From the NCBI GenBank assembly GCA_900110595.1, contig FOEZ01000001.1, forward strand, positions 434,001 to 498,000: a stretch of 64,000 nucleotides of DNA, in the 5' to 3' direction. The DNA is from Arthrobacter sp. OV608 (lineage in GTDB: Bacteria; Actinomycetota; Actinomycetes; Actinomycetales; Micrococcaceae). Shown here piece by piece: positions 63,017-64,000 of this stretch; the first letter of the stretch is position 1, and the number at the start of each line of letters is the position of its first letter. A model generated the notes under the pieces. It was not told the DNA's origin. It saw nothing but the letters and a program-made list of their open reading frames with translations, and searched no databases. The translations under genes and the position numbers were made by a program.

Positions 63017-64000
63017 TCAGTGGTTGGCGGTAACGCTTTCCAGCTGCAGGGACCTGGCGGTTGCCTTCTCGAGCTCCGCGGCAAGTTCCGGGTTGTCATC
63101 GAGCTTGACGCCGTAGCCGGGCATCATGTCCTTGAGCCTGGACTGCCAGCCCTTGAAGTTCTTCGGGAAGGCCTTCTTGAGCAGTTCGATCATGATGGGT
63201 ACCGCAGTGGAGGCTCCGGGGGATGCACCCAGGAGTGCGCCGATGGAACCGTCACGGCCGGCAATGACTTCAGTGCCGAACTGAAGAATGCCGCCCTTCT
63301 GCGGGTCTTTCTTAATGATCTGTACACGCTGGCCGGCCGTAATGAGTTCCCAGTCGCCCGCCTTGGCCTCCGGGTAGTACTCGCGCAGGGCTTCCACCTT
63401 GTCGGCGTGCTTTTTGGCCACTTCCTTGACCAGGTACGCGGTGAGGTCCATGTTGTCCTTGGCAACGGCCAGCATGGGGATGATGTTGCTTGGCCGGATG
63501 GACAGCGGCAGGTCCAGGTAGGAGCCGTTCTTCAGGAAGTTGGTGGAGAAGCCTGCGTACGGGCCGAACAGCAGCGAGCGCTTGCCGTTGACGTACCGGG
63601 TGTCCAGGTGGGGCACGGACATGGGCGGGGCGCCCACGGACGCCTGGCCGTACACCTTGGCGCTGTGCTGGGCAGCGAGGGTTTCGTCCGTGCAGCGGAA
63701 GAACTGCCCGGAAACCGGGAAACCGCCATAGCCCTTGCTTTCCGGAATCCCGGAGGCCTGCAGCAGGTGCAGGGCACCGCCGCCGGCGCCCACGAATACG
63801 AACTTGGCGTGGATCTTGCCGTGTTCGCCTGACCGGGGGTGCTTCAGCGAAAGGTTCCAGCCGCCGTCGGATGCCTTGGAGATGCCGGTGACATCATGGC
63901 CGTAATTGATCTCGACGCCGTTGTTCCCGAGGTAGGTGGTCAGTTCACGGGTGAGTGCCCCGAAGTCCACGTCGGTGCCTTCGGCGGCGCGCGTGGCGGC
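63017..64000 (-). CDS. mqo: Malate:quinone oxidoreductase, 3' part
   Basis: The frame is open to the right edge; the N-terminal part with the FAD-binding motif lies outside. Seen are [10 protein letters not shown] leading into [79 protein letters not shown] and [22 protein letters not shown], which are diagnostic of Mqo. It feeds electrons from malate to the quinone pool in parallel with malate dehydrogenase. Stop codon TGA is at 63017-63019. Confidence 0.95.
   Translation of the reverse strand, partial: AATRAAEGTDVDFGALTRELTTYLGNNGVEINYGHDVTGISKASDGGWNLSLKHPRSGEHGKIHAKFVFVGAGGGALHLLQASGIPESKGYGGFPVSGQFFRCTDETLAAQHSAKVYGQASVGAPPMSVPHLDTRYVNGKRSLLFGPYAGFSTNFLKNGSYLDLPLSIRPSNIIPMLAVAKDNMDLTAYLVKEVAKKHADKVEALREYYPEAKAGDWELITAGQRVQIIKKDPQKGGILQFGTEVIAGRDGSIGALLGASPGASTAVPIMIELLKKAFPKNFKGWQSRLKDMMPGYGVKLDDNPELAAELEKATARSLQLESVTANH

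Overview
The window is high-GC, densely coded chromosomal DNA from an actinobacterium. It is most likely Arthrobacter sensu lato or Pseudarthrobacter (Micrococcaceae). The evidence is the atpBEFHAGDC operon followed by a DUF2550 gene, an actinobacterial NucS/EndoMS, a clpS-DUF2017-murI-MBL-rph-rdgB block, an NrtR-nadABC-nifS operon, GTG and TTG starts, and many promoters that appear to make leaderless mRNAs. I saw no rRNA, tRNA, CRISPR array, prophage or insertion sequence. Most of the window is core or conserved accessory genome, and names at genus level are inference.

Layout. 1-7540: complete F1Fo ATP synthase operon plus a DUF2550 gene. 7546-11402: a membrane alpha/beta hydrolase coupled to an MprF-like aminoacyl-lipid synthase with a rhomboid-like N-terminus. 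11558-19787: cold-shock gene with a structured leader, nucS, a small Cys/His protein, a hydrolase, an AI-2E exporter-family protein, a large membrane-anchored protein, a CnoX-like chaperone, an old yellow enzyme and a DUF3253 protein. 19900-25367: ABC exporter pair, nagB, DUF3039 protein and a superfamily 2 helicase. 25457-27423: NAD salvage operon pncB-pncA. 27441-27765: a five-copy 59-bp tandem array and a three-copy 15-bp array lie between the divergent pncB and clpS promoters. 27787-32142: clpS, DUF2017, murI, MBL hydrolase, rph, rdgB. 32232-41270: DedA protein, exonuclease-BRCT protein, DUF4395, ADP-ribosylglycohydrolase, aquaporin and sbcDC. 41395-48213: two MFS transporters around an IclR regulator, a phosphoribosyltransferase, a hydrolase and an amino acid permease. 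48410-54549: NrtR repressor gene behind two palindromic operators, then nadA, nadB, nadC and a cysteine desulfurase. 54580-59691: FAH-family protein, DUF1684, lipoprotein, transglutaminase, and an LLM oxidoreductase-MarR pair with an operator palindrome. 59735-64000: RND efflux permease and the 3' part of mqo.

How parts work together. De novo NAD synthesis (nadABC) sits with its likely regulator (NrtR) and a likely Fe-S sulfur source (NifS-like) for NadA. NAD salvage (pncB-pncA) lies about 21 kb away. SbcCD, NucS, the DnaQ-like exonuclease and the helicase are DNA-maintenance functions.

Best leads. (1) A possible family of structured repeats: the 59-bp array and an in-frame insertion in nadB share CCCAC / GTGTGGGCCC arms whose inner stem sequences differ yet still pair. 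(2) Two tandem palindromes, one a perfect 25-mer, in front of nrtR-nadABC. (3) Eighteen TANNNT-type elements placed exactly 6-7 nt before start codons, which also fix many gene starts. (4) The hydrolase / MprF-like pair. No wholly new multi-gene system is demonstrable from sequence alone.
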